Below are positions 47,535 through 58,478 of a stretch of DNA of 64,000 nucleotides, piece after piece; position 1 is the stretch's first letter; each line of letters begins with the position of its first letter. The stretch comes from Lottia gigantea (Eukaryota > Mollusca > Gastropoda > Lottiidae). Location: NCBI RefSeq assembly GCF_000327385.1, contig NW_008710694.1, positions 1,233,981-1,297,980 on the forward strand, in the 5' to 3' direction. The translations under genes were made by a program, and so were the position numbers. The notes below the pieces were generated by a model. It did not search any database. It was not told the DNA's origin and was given only the letters and a program-made list of their open reading frames with translations.

Positions 47535-47821
47535 ATACACCCACTTGCAGCTTTAATTTAAAAATTGTACCTCCCTGAGTGATTACAGCGAAAAATTGAA
47601 AGCGGTTTCAAGAACAATGGAGATAATTCATACTAAATATTTTTCGATTTTTTCAATAAGGTTCATTACAAACTACAATTAGGAGATTACAAACGCGTAC
47701 ATCAAAATTCGTCAAAATCCGCCAAGAATTGTGCCTGTAAGAGTCTTTACGAGCAATTGTGGACGGACGGACGGACGGATATGGGTAACGCCAATATACG
47801 CCACAATTTCATGGGGCGCAT
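47535..47821. mobile_element. Tandem-monomer terminal-inverted-repeat element, copy c (short)
   Basis: Preceded by ACTTGCCAGGCAAGG, begins ATACACCCAC and ends ATGGGGCGCAT, with four GGAC repeats near the 3' end. It lacks the tandem monomer array. Confidence 0.6.
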
Positions 47822-50754
47822 AAAAATATCGCACACCTCTGTGTTTTTGTAGTGTAATACATATAAATTATAAAATATTGATATGCGACACCAGGCCAGC
47901 TTCCAGTCCGCTACAAGCATAAGAAAGGTTAAATTGATATAAAGTTTTATAAGTTAATATTATGTGGTTTGTGATCCTTTTTACCACTGGGCTGGGGGCA
48001 TCAAGCAACCACAATTCATACGAGATTTGGGCGATATTTAAATCTGAAAACAACTATTGAGGTATTAAAGGGACAGATGCGCCATATTTTGACCAAGCAT
48101 ACCTTAGTCTCACAAACGGGATTTCTTTTAGATAAGCCAATCACAGCTCACTCACTGTCTAAGGACAGAAAATATTCAAGTGAAAGCAATACAAATTTAC
48201 ACAATTTCATTTAACTTTTCTTTAAAAGGGAACTATCTGCAATTATATGATCCAACATTTATGTCGTCAAATTTCTTCTGTCAAAGCTTAACCAGTGATC
48301 TAACAAATGAACCAGTTTCAAACAGGGTTCGTGATTAGATATTTTTCAAAAAGTATTTCTTTGACATCTTAATTGATCAGAATGCATTTTTAACCAAACA
48401 TTATGAATTTCAAGAGTTTTGTACATTGTACTGGTGATTTCATAGAATACAGACTGTCATGTGTCAGAAAATATTCACGCCAAAACAGACAAATTTTTCA
48501 TACGTCTATTAGTATTAAATTCGTCAGCGCTTCATTTAACGTTTCTTTGACCAGTAAATACTAAGTCTTACCCCGATTTATTAATGACGTATCTTGACTA
48601 TTATACTTTAAATCTTTGGTGTAATTTGAAAGAAAGTTAAATTGAACAAGCCACGTTAAAAGGATGAAGGTATTGAACCAGACTTTTAAACCACATTAAA
48701 ATTGAAAACATAAGATTTCTTCTGCTCTGGCTCTCTTTCTGTGTCTGATTAGCTCGACAATCTTTCCGAGTTTATTTCCAATTCGTAATCTTCTCCGTCG
48801 GCTTAGTATCTAATCAATCTTTATTTGTTATAAACTAATTCAATTTAACACTAGCAATAACAGATTTCTATTTCTACCAACTTATTTCATTCATCTAATC
48901 CATATTTATCATTAGGCTAATTTGTTTAAGCAGGCACACTTCCGTTACACAGTAATTCCATTTCGACACATTGTCCCTCCACGCACTGAAGAGCATCAAT
49001 GGTCGATTTAGGATTAAAGTTATGTGCAGACCATGGCTAATTTGGTCGTCTGTTGTCAGAAAGAAGACGGATGTTTCCGGACCAGTGATCGATTGAAGGT
49101 GAACGAAACTGTCCGTCTGTTTGATCATATTGAACGACTGGGTTACGCAAGACATTCATCACATACTGGCTTATAAATATAGCAGACTTGATTAAACTTT
49201 GTTCATGCCATGGTTCGCAATTTTTGGGGGTTGATTGGAGTCTTGAATTAAAATAATAATACTTCAAAAGTATTAGAGAAGTTCTAGAACTGCATGAAAA
49301 TCTGATCAGTCCCCCGAAAAGAACGCCAAGCGAAAACATTGGAAAGTACTGTTTCGGTGATTACGCTCTGTCACACCTAAAAACCACTAAATACTAAATA
49401 AATATTTCGCCCAAAATAACCTATTTCTTTGATCTTCGATTCGAAAGTTGAAACAGACCATTTGTGTGACAGATAGCTACAAATTAATATACTTTTCTCT
49501 CCTGGTTTTCTATCTAGCTATCCTGGTATCTCCAGAAGATGGTCTCTTGAAATAGAGGGGAGCCGTAAATACATGTTCCTGAAAGTCATGGCATGTGACA
49601 GCACATCAACCTTCATCAGGTTGAAGATGAACGTCCTTTTCTTCTAATATGTTTAAGAATCAAATATTGTAAAAAAATACTAATTATCTTAATATCCAAT
49701 TAGTTCATGGTATCATATGAGGAAAAAACATTTTTATCATCATCGGCTTACAACATGATTAGATGGCAGAGGATAATTTATTATGGTACCACTGGACGCA
49801 GTAGGCTTCCTAAAGTTCTAGGTATTCCTAATTCTACCGAATACCTACCATTCTATATACCGTTTGTCTAATTTCGTTGAGTTGGTGATAAGTAATCGAT
49901 TTAATTGAATGTTTTTTTTTCAATTCTGGACTAATATCGTCTGTAGGATAAACTTTAGCCAAAAATATACACTAGTTGTTAATTTCAAAATGAAAATACA
50001 GTATTTTTACAAAACCGAAAGTGACATATGACATAATGTGCAAATGAGCTGTTTTGTTGACCTGTATACCTCGGATTTCTTTATTATTATTTTTTAATAC
50101 GATTTCTGAGAAAACGTGAAGAATTATTCGTAAAACTATCTCGAATGTAATTGAAACATCTTCCGTAAAAAAGGGAAATTGAATAACAAGGTTAACCTCA
50201 CGTATTTATGTGCTACTCTTTGAATTCAGTAGTATCCTTCGGCATTCTGTTCTTTTTCTATTTTTTTATATTTTTCTTAATTAATACAAAACCCTTACAA
50301 TCCAACAAGGTATCATATGTCAAAAATAAAAATAAAATGAAGAAATTTTAAACGGTACACTACAACTAGTTGTGCCTCTTTTAGAAGGTAATTCGATACA
50401 CTTTTGACACAAACACAGTACGAGTAAACTTAAAATACTATTGAATAAGTTTGATTACAATGGCTTAGCCGAACAGTCTACATTCTGATAAAATGGAATT
50501 AAATGAACTACATTGGAATGCAAATGATAACAACTACCTTGCTTTTGTGGGCACTATATTAAAAATGGGAGAAATTAAAAAGCGCCAATGTTATCGTTAA
50601 TTTGGCGTTCATGCTTCGTTTTGTGGTAATCTTTACCTTTTGTTACGGATTCATGGATACTCATAGTCTTACCACTCTTAAACAGTCTTTTTTATTAGCA
50701 TCTATTATGACAACTTTTTTATGCATTTCATAATCTGAAACAGAATCGGGTCAT

Positions 50755-50928
50755 CAATGGCGGAGCCAGGTTTATGTCCGAGGTGGGGCGAAATATCTGA
50801 GATTGCCCGAATTTCTAATATTATTGTGAGATTTTTGCCCGAAAAACTTGCTATCGTGGCTGTGAGGGGGAGGGGGGCGGCTGCCCCCTCTGCCCCCCCC
50901 CCCCCCGCCCCCCTTGGCTCCGCCACTG
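50755..50928. mobile_element. MITE with CAGTGGCGGAGCCA-type terminal inverted repeats
   Basis: Begins CAATGGCGGAGCCAGG and ends CTTGGCTCCGCCACTG, an inverted repeat with one early mismatch. GGTCAT on both sides (50749-50754 and 50931-50936) may be a target duplication. A C-run of about 15 at 50893-50906 and a G-rich stretch lie inside. Frames crossing it are not genes. Confidence 0.75.
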
Positions 50929-51110
50929 CTGGTCATACCTTGATGGCAAGTGTAGTAACCTACAGACAAAACACAAACCAAACATCGATCTGCATATTAA
51001 TCAGAATGGGGTTTCGGTGACTAGAAATTGAAAAAGTTTTCATATAATACATTGCCACAATGTATTTAATATATAATATAATATATGAAAATGTAATTTT
51101 CTCTTTTCAG

Positions 51111-51773
51111 ATGAAAAACACAATTATCACCATGGTATCCTCTCTACATTTTCTGGTATTTGTAGTCTCGGCTATTGAGTCCAAAACCCAACCAGAAACG
51201 TCTACTGAGTTGGATCTTTGTAAAGCCAATTCTGACGTCAACTCGGTCTGTCAGGCCTGCTCCAAACTGCCCTATGGCATGTCTATGTCCGTTGAATCAT
51301 GTTGCCATGACTACCAAATTTTAACCATGTGCGATTCATGTACGTCAGATCCGGTACGTTGTATGAAGGACGTCCTCGACCTTGAAACTAATATTGTTGA
51401 GCAGAAAACGAATCCTGAAGTAAGTAACGAAGATACCGATGATGTGGACGATGATGAATCTTTGGAAGTTAAGAAACGATATGGACGAATGTTCTTTGGA
51501 CGCCGGCCTATCTTGTACTCCAATTATTTAAATAAGCGGTTTGGACGACTGTTCTTTGGAGGCAGACGACAACTGTTTACACCAATTAAAACATACAAAC
51601 AGAAACGTTATGGTCGTCTGTTTATGAATAAGAAATCAGAAGGTAGCAATGGCGCCATTGAAGAAGTTCCAGATAAAAGATACGGACGACTCTTCATGAC
51701 ACCGTATTTAGATAAAAGATATGGCGCTTTCAGAATTGGTAAACCCTCATCTGCGCGATACTTCTGGAAATAA
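51111..51773 (+). CDS. Neuropeptide precursor with [YF]GRxF[FM] peptides and a cysteine-rich domain
   Basis: 220 residues. The ATG at 51111 directly follows a splice acceptor (TTTTCTCTTTTCAG) and begins a clean signal peptide (about 1-24), so the longer reading from 51060 is rejected. Residues 37-84 form a domain of eight cysteines arranged CxxC, CC, CxxC (C37, 47, 50, 64, 65, 74, 77, 84). An acidic spacer (about 92-119) follows. Dibasic KR or KKR sites then release five related peptides starting YGRMFF (124), FGRLFF (144), YGRLFM (167), YGRLFM (191) and YGAFRI (204). In the first two, Gly before Arg-Arg could give shorter amidated forms. The layout recalls prohormone-4-type precursors, but I am not certain; the family is unassigned. 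It would be secreted from neurons or endocrine cells. Confidence 0.88.
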   Translation: MKNTIITMVSSLHFLVFVVSAIESKTQPETSTELDLCKANSDVNSVCQACSKLPYGMSMSVESCCHDYQILTMCDSCTSDPVRCMKDVLDLETNIVEQKTNPEVSNEDTDDVDDDESLEVKKRYGRMFFGRRPILYSNYLNKRFGRLFFGGRRQLFTPIKTYKQKRYGRLFMNKKSEGSNGAIEEVPDKRYGRLFMTPYLDKRYGAFRIGKPSSARYFWK

Positions 51774-53520
51774 GAAGGCAAATTTCTTTTTTGTAAACTG
51801 TGATTTATTGGCACATTATGGACATCTCAATATTACTTTTGTAACAGTCAAACTTTAAATATTTTCTAATTCGAGTCGTTATCTGGAGCCGGAGTAGAAA
51901 TGACAATTTATACCTTTTAGTTCTAGAATCTAAGCAATATTTATTTTTTGAATATAAAAGACAAGACATACAAAAGATCGTAAATATAATGGATCATCCG
52001 ACGCCCGCACCTCTCTGAAACCAAGTCTTTAGTGTGTCACTTCGACATAACTTTCTGAGAGTCCACATAGCTAATACATCTTTATTCACTGACTCAAGTT
52101 TTATCACGTTTTGTTGAAAGTTGACATTTGTTTTGTAAAATATGTTTTATAATGAATGTCCATATAAAAGGTGTATTTGATATCTAAGCTATGGTGTAAG
52201 ACGATACAAAATGATGGTAATGACAGGGTTATTAAAAGCTAATTACATTAATATGATGTTATTATTTTCTAGTTATATATAGTATCACATCACACAAGTT
52301 ATAAAACACACTAATCTAGTGTCTCGCTTACAATAATTAACGATCCTGCTCATTTTATGTTGTCTTAGACCAACGCAACACCAAAACGAGGCGATATCTT
52401 TTAGATAGAAATATTTACGTATCTGAATCAAAACTTCTGGAACTGTAGATCGTCAATGCCGAATTTGGCTATCTGCCAATCATCAGGATTGTCAAACCAT
52501 ATTTCTGAAATACAAGATACTATTTCCTGACAGATTGGAAGTGGGCTTATCTTTAGATTTGGGTTGTGCGTCACAATTTCAGGTCAATAAAAATGAGGCA
52601 ATTTTTGCATAGCCAAAATTCAGTAATTTATCCCGACGAATAAACAAAGCTAAAGATCCGAGTTCTGAAGTAGTATTAAATTAGGGAAGGTGTATATGGT
52701 ATTATGTCCCTTAAGTTACGTCATCTTGTTGTTTTGGGGTAGTTTTAACCCTCTTATCTTCCCTTTGATGAACATTCCCAGGAATACCAATTTTCTGGAA
52801 TATTATTAAAAAAGTCAAAAAAGAAGGTCTATTCATACATAAAGTCTAGCTCATTGGTCGCCAGCTGAATTGAACATGATTGTAAAGACGAGTTGTACCC
52901 CTTGGCCTTTTCATTAGAATGTGTTTGACTGCTACGTTGGTTAACTCAGTTGACACTACCACATTCAAGATGTGTTCGAGCGATGCGTTTTCTATTGTAA
53001 ATAAGATACGGTGGAGCCCATTGTGTACAACATCACAAGATCACTCTGATGATAGATATTCTTATTGTTCGAATCTGAAATTATAGTAAGAAAAAAATTA
53101 TTTTCATGATTTAGAAATGAATGCACCATGAAAGACTAATTTGCTTCAGTTCGAGATGTTGAAGGTTCTTTGATGCTCTGGTTTTCTTCTTATATTATGG
53201 TTACTAAATCTAGAATTCTCATCGAATTTCATGTCAGAAGAAGTAAGTACTGGCTCCATTGAAAAATTGCATAATTTGCCTCCACTCCCATCTCATTACA
53301 TTTAGAAAACTATGAACTGTGAACTGTGAGAAGCTTACAAGTTCTACTTCTAGTTCTATAGTATTGCAATATAAAACGCAAATTTAAAAGAGAACTATTT
53401 GCTTATTCACAAAAAGGTTTAAGCTGACATTGGCAGAAAGTAATAGAGAAACAGTATAATAAAAGAACTTATATATAACACCTGAAATTTGGTCTGTGTT
53501 TTCTTCTATTTTATTTACAG
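51774..53520. other. 3' flank of the neuropeptide gene and intergenic DNA
   Basis: No gene recognised and no clear AATAAA close to the stop codon. If the exon at 53521 is real, its upstream exons could lie here but I could not identify them. Confidence 0.35.
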
Positions 53521-53630
53521 ATAACACCCCCAATACCATCATGTATGAGAACCAACGCGTCGTGGAACAGCATCCAGCCTTCGAACAATGTCAAGTCATT
53601 TAACTTATAGACATTGATCCAAACAATAAA
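53521..53630 (+). CDS. Possible 3'-terminal exon of an unidentified gene
   Basis: A strong acceptor (TTCTTCTATTTTATTTACAG, ending 53520) precedes a short open segment. Two frames are open: one ends at TAA 53601-53603 (NTIMYENQRVVEQHPAFEQC), the other at TAG 53608-53610 (MRTNASWNSIQPSNN). AATAAA follows at 53625-53630. Acceptor, stop and polyadenylation signal in 110 bp suggest a last exon. I cannot identify the protein or its other exons, and a repeat fragment is possible. Confidence 0.3.
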
Positions 53631-54734
53631 ATATGTTTGAATACATTTGATGGGTTTAAACATTATATCAGTGTATTTGCTTTGCTGAATCACAGCCTGT
53701 ATACGTACTTACCATGCGTCGTATTGTTAACCAGTGGGAATCTTAAGTCATTATCGGTAGCTTTTACCACGAGAAAGATTCACGTGAAACAACAAAAACT
53801 AATGCATCGAAGACCGATGGCGTATGTTTCAATTCAAGGGAAATAACCTGCAAAACACGACTTGAACCATCGTAAGACAAATTTTTTGAAAATTGTTTTC
53901 ATGCCGAAAAAAGGAAGCTTTTCATTGTGCTGGCATTGTATTTTATCACGTACTATCACCATCTGACATGAAACGACCAACGAAAACGTGAAACGACCAA
54001 TACTTAGTTTCTGGATCAAAATTCAATATATCGTGACCATGAAAATTTTGAGCAAGTCATACTGAAAGTAGACCACAACATTTAATCAACATGCGCTTGA
54101 CTGTCACTACACACAATTTTTAGGATTATCCTTCGGCATGTTAATTTCTCATTATCTCACACAATCTGAAAGAAAAAGAAATATGAGATATAAAAAGTGC
54201 AATTGTAGAACGCAAATTAGTCAAAAACAGGCTAGCAAACACCATAAAAGGTAGAAAGCGGGAGAAATGTCAACATTAAAATAGCACTTGCATACAATCA
54301 TTTGCATAAAATGTTTCAGTGGTCTCGGTCCTGATTAAAAATAAAATTTTCACCAGTTACCTCTCTTTAACTATAAAATTTGATCTGTGATTTGGTCCTT
54401 GATGAGCAGCAACGGTTGGTGTGACGCTTGACAGGTAAGCTTGCCATTCTATACACCTGATATCACTTTTCATCTTGAATAGTGGAGGTTACAACATATA
54501 TCAAAGTCAGTCTATCGATTAGTTTGTGACTTGGCGTTCATATTGAATTGAAATATTGTTAATGTCACATGTACTTTCAATTAAGTGTGTTTCATATTTT
54601 TAATTTCGGCTATTTGCGTTGAGAACTGCATATAGCTGTCGCCCTTTTATTATATAACTATTGACAAAACCCACAAATGTTCATGCAGTCTTGCAGTACA
54701 TGTATAACGTGCACATTCCAAAACAAGTGTTAGG
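53631..54734. other. Intergenic, no gene seen
   Basis: AT-rich sequence without a supported feature. A small direct repeat TGAAACGACCAA occurs twice near 53970-54000. Confidence 0.4.
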
Positions 54735-55605
54735 TTTATATATAGGTTCCTGTAAGATTCATTTCAAAGCGTTCGGATTAGGTTCAATTCACGTTAGGTA
54801 TCTGCAAGGTTCATGTCAAAGGGTTCGGGTTAGGTTCAATTCACGTTAGGTATCTGCAAGGTTCATGTCAAAGGGTTCGGGTTAGGTTCAATTCACGTTA
54901 GGTATCTGCAAGGTTCATGTCAAAGGGTTCGGGTTAGGTTCAATTCATGTTAGGTATCTGCAAAGTTCATGTCAAAGGGTTTGGGTTAGGTTCAATTCAC
55001 GTTAGGTATCTGCAAGGTTCATGTCAAAGGGTTCGGGTTAGGTTCAATTCACGTTAGGTATTTGGAAGGTTCATGTCAAAGGGTTAGGTTCAATTCACGT
55101 TAGGTATCTGGAAGCTTCATGTCAAAGGGTTCGGGTTATGATGAATTCACGTTAGTTCTCTGCAAGGTTCATGTCAAGGTAGGTTCCTGTAAGCTTCATG
55201 TCAAAGGGTTCAGGTTAGGTTCATGTCAAGGTAGGTTCCTGCAAGGTTCATGTCAAGGTAGGTTCCTGTAAGGTTCATGTCAAAGGGTTCGGATTAGGTT
55301 CAATTCACGTTAGGTCGCTGCAAGGTTTATGTCAAAGGGTTCGGGTTAGGTTCAATTCAAGTTAGGTCTCTGTAAGGTTCATGTCAAAGGGTTCGGCTTA
55401 GGTTAATATCACGTTAGGTCCTTGCAAGGTTTATGTCAAGGTAGGTTCGGGTTAGGTTAATATCACGTTAGGTCCTTGCAAGGTTCATGTCAAGGTTTAT
55501 GTCAGAGTGTTCGGGTTCCGTTCAATTCACGTAAGGTCTCTGTAAGGTTCATGTCAAAACGTTCATATCACGATAGGTGAAGGGGTTAGCATTAGGTTGG
55601 TACCA
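54735..55605. repeat. 52-bp minisatellite, about 15 units
   Basis: Unit GGTTCAATTCACGTTAGGT, then a TCTGCAAGG/TTCATGTCAAAGGGTTCGGGTTA part, repeating every 52 bp (for example 54781, 54833, 54885). Units on the right are shorter and more diverged. Rich in TTAGGT and GGGTTAGG, which resemble but do not equal the telomere repeat. Confidence 0.92.
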
Positions 55606-55658
55606 CGTAAGGTCAGAAAGTAACCATTAAATAAAATTCTGTGAAGTACACGGTAGAA
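55509..55658. repeat. 150-bp duplicated block, first copy
   Basis: Essentially identical to 55953-56102, running from GTTCGGGTTCCG to CACGGTAGAA. It includes the end of the 52-bp minisatellite, so the copy was made after the array formed. Confidence 0.9.
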
Positions 55659-55952
55659 CACCTGTGGTTAAATAACGTAAACAATTTTACATGTATGTAT
55701 AACAACAAATTAAATAGCAATTTATTATATGACTGGGTGCAAACAATGTAATTTACAGAGCAAAACTATGCAAAAAGTAACGTCCGTGTTAAAAGAAAAA
55801 TATATGAGTTATAAAATACATAAAATATATAAAATATATAAAATATATAAAATATATGATATCGATGAAAGCAAGATATAAAATATATTTTTAATGAATA
55901 TTGCAAAACAAAAAATATATTAGCTATGTCAACTCTCCGAAAGGAATGCCGG

Positions 55953-56102
55953 GTTCGGGTTCCGTTCAATTCACGTAAGGTCTCTGTAAGGTTCATGTCA
56001 AAACGTTCATATCACGATAGGTGAAGGGGTTAGCATTAGGTTGGTACCACGTAAGGTCAGAAAGTAACCATTAAATAAAATTCTGTGAAGTACACGGTAG
56101 AA
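55953..56102. repeat. 150-bp duplicated block, second copy
   Basis: Second copy of 55509-55658. It is bracketed by two copies of AAAATATATTAGCTATG plus AACTCTCCGAAAGGAATGCC (55912 and 56103), which suggests local duplication of a block of about 190 bp. Confidence 0.9.
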
Positions 56103-56145
56103 AATATATTAGCTATGCCAACTCTCCGAAAGGAATGCCGAGTTG

Positions 56146-58478
56146 AGGAACACTGTTGCACATGGTTCTTTGACATTCTAGCTATATCCGCCACTGCTTG
56201 CATTAGGGCTCAAATTCAATGAAGTCTTCGGTCTTAGATTCAAGAGCTGAATGCTATCAGGATGATGACACCCTTTTTATTTCAAAAAATGAATAATATT
56301 TTCTCATCATCCAGATCCTCGAATAATATTTGTTTTGACATGTTATGATCGTCCACTGCTATTATTTAGACATGATTATGAAATGCTTCTTTCACTATAT
56401 TGACATCGTTCGTGTTGTGTCATATTCTGTGATAACAGTAAGGCTACTTAGTACTATGAAAATTTCAAACCTATTAGCAACATTATTACAGTACAAACCA
56501 AACCACACATTGACATTCCGTCAAAACTTGCCTGGTAAGACAATACCTGTCAATTTCTGTGGCGGAGCCAAAGGGGGGAGGGAGGAGACTTCCTCTATAA
56601 TCAAATAAATCCGTAAAAATTAGTAATAATTCATTTAAAAAAGTGATTTTGAAACTTGCTTAGAAGCGTGTTTTAACAATTATTTAGTTTAATAGATATA
56701 TATTCACGAGCGTAAAGCCAAGAAAGCAAAACATTTCGAGATGTTGATGCCGCCAGTCCGTGAAGTATTGTTTGGAGATGAGTATATAAATCGTCAGAAC
56801 AAAACATGTCTTTTGGTGCGAGAGAGACTATAGTTTTTGTTCAAATTTTATGATATAGGTAACATCTAGTACAGGTTTGCATCGTTCAATCTTTTATTCA
56901 ATCATTTCTAACCTAGAATTTGATCACTTGTAACAGTTTTCTATTAATGAAATATGTTCACGTACTCAGCATGATATCTTTATGTAATTTTCCCGAAATG
57001 TTGGATTGTATCTCTAGTATTATGTAGGCTATGTCAACTGTCATTACAAGTATGTGTTCGAGTTCAGTCTAGTGAAGTATATTACATCAAGTAAGATGGA
57101 TTAAGTCGAACTTAATCAAGATGAAATCCGACAAATATGATGGTATCTTACAAATGACTTTGGATTATGTGAATTATACAACTCTGAGGTTCTTTAGTGG
57201 TCTGACACATGATCAAGAATACACTGATATATCGCAAGAATACTTTTACAGTTAAAGGTATTGTTCAGAGGTTTTCTTATTATGTGTATCAAGGCCACTG
57301 GTAGCATCTGTTTGCACCATTCCAATTTCAGTAAGCCGTCTATGAACGGTCTTGCATTTCCACCAAGAGTAACCGTTTTTTTCTTACGTTACTTTCGCCA
57401 AGCTGCTATTATTTTACAGGCAGCGTTTGAGATAGTGACGTGATATCCGGTTAAGCATTTATATAATTTCAACAACCACAAACGTCATCGGAAAATTGGA
57501 ATGACCTCCGGCGTACATAAAAGTTTAGAAAAACTTTAAAAGAAATCCCTTTAACATGTTTATTGCACAAATAATTTTTTTGTTTAATAAGGATAAATTG
57601 TGCAACATGAAATATACGTCAATGAAAAGGAAATGAAAACGTTTTCTGAATATATTTTAGGCTAAAAAAAATTGTGAAATTTGACGTTTTTCGTCCTCTC
57701 TGACCCCACACATTGTTAACGCGTTGACGGATGACGTCTGATTTTTTCAATGTTTTCAGCAGTGGAAATAATTGTCAACTGTACTTAAATTATGAACAAA
57801 TTTAAATAATATGCTGACTTCATTTAGATAGCCTACTTCTTCGCACGAATATATATTTACATGTTTTGCTCAAACTCGTAAACAGATACACTTCAGTAAA
57901 TCTTATTTTAAAAAACTGTGAGTCAACCTTACTTCATCTAATGCATTTAGATTTAGACAAGATAAAAAAAATTGTGTTTATCGATTAAAAGCGCAGTAAC
58001 TTGTAACCTACATAATTGCAACCGTGTGTCTTTTAATAATAAACTAACTAAATATCTTTTCAAAACAAATTTATAATTTGTCTATGGTAGTAGTTTAAAG
58101 CGCCATTCCTATAGATTACACCAAATAAAATCAAATTAAGAAGAATAGAACTATTTTAAACCTTAAATACAATTAGTTAAATGTAATTAAAGATAATTCT
58201 GTTTTTTGTAAAATAGATATGCCATGTAGTTGTCTGGATTTCATTTCTTTCTCCAAAATAAAAAGCATGTGAAGTAGTGTGAAACATTTTTTAACAGGGA
58301 ACTGTCACCAAATATATCTAAATCGTTCGAAAATTGGTCTATTCGAAACCCTTAAGAGCGATAAAGGGAATTAAAATTTGTCGAGAGTCAAAATCTTTTT
58401 TTTTCGAGGATGAATTTTAAATCTAGGCAACTGCATGTGTCATCTATTTTGCAAAGATAGCTTGCGAGGCAAGGTAAC
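56146..58478. other. Intergenic, repeat scraps only
   Basis: MITE-type ends occur at about 56188 (TCCGCCACTG) and 56558 (TGTGGCGGAGCC), pointing away from each other, so they are two separate remnants. No gene recognised. Confidence 0.4.

Larger units (their letters stand above)
45999..51110 (+). other. Presumed 5.1-kb intron of the neuropeptide gene
   Basis: Bounded by GTAAGT at 45999 and TTTTCTCTTTTCAG ending at 51110. Apart from a tandem-monomer element (47535-47821) and a MITE (50755-50928), nothing is recognised in it. Confidence 0.4.

Noticed and set aside
50705-51020. Glycine/proline-rich reading frames
   Set aside because: They are translations of the G/C-run inside a MITE.
51060-51110. 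Upstream ATG extending the neuropeptide reading by 17 residues
   Set aside because: It lies inside a pyrimidine-rich splice acceptor tract, adds a poor N-terminus, and the ATG at 51111 starts a clean signal peptide.
54735-55605. CRISPR or telomere array
   Set aside because: Units are contiguous 52-bp repeats with no unique spacers, and the motif is not the exact telomere repeat.
56188-56570. A single MITE between two CAGTGGCGGA-type ends
   Set aside because: The ends point away from each other, so they cannot bound one element.
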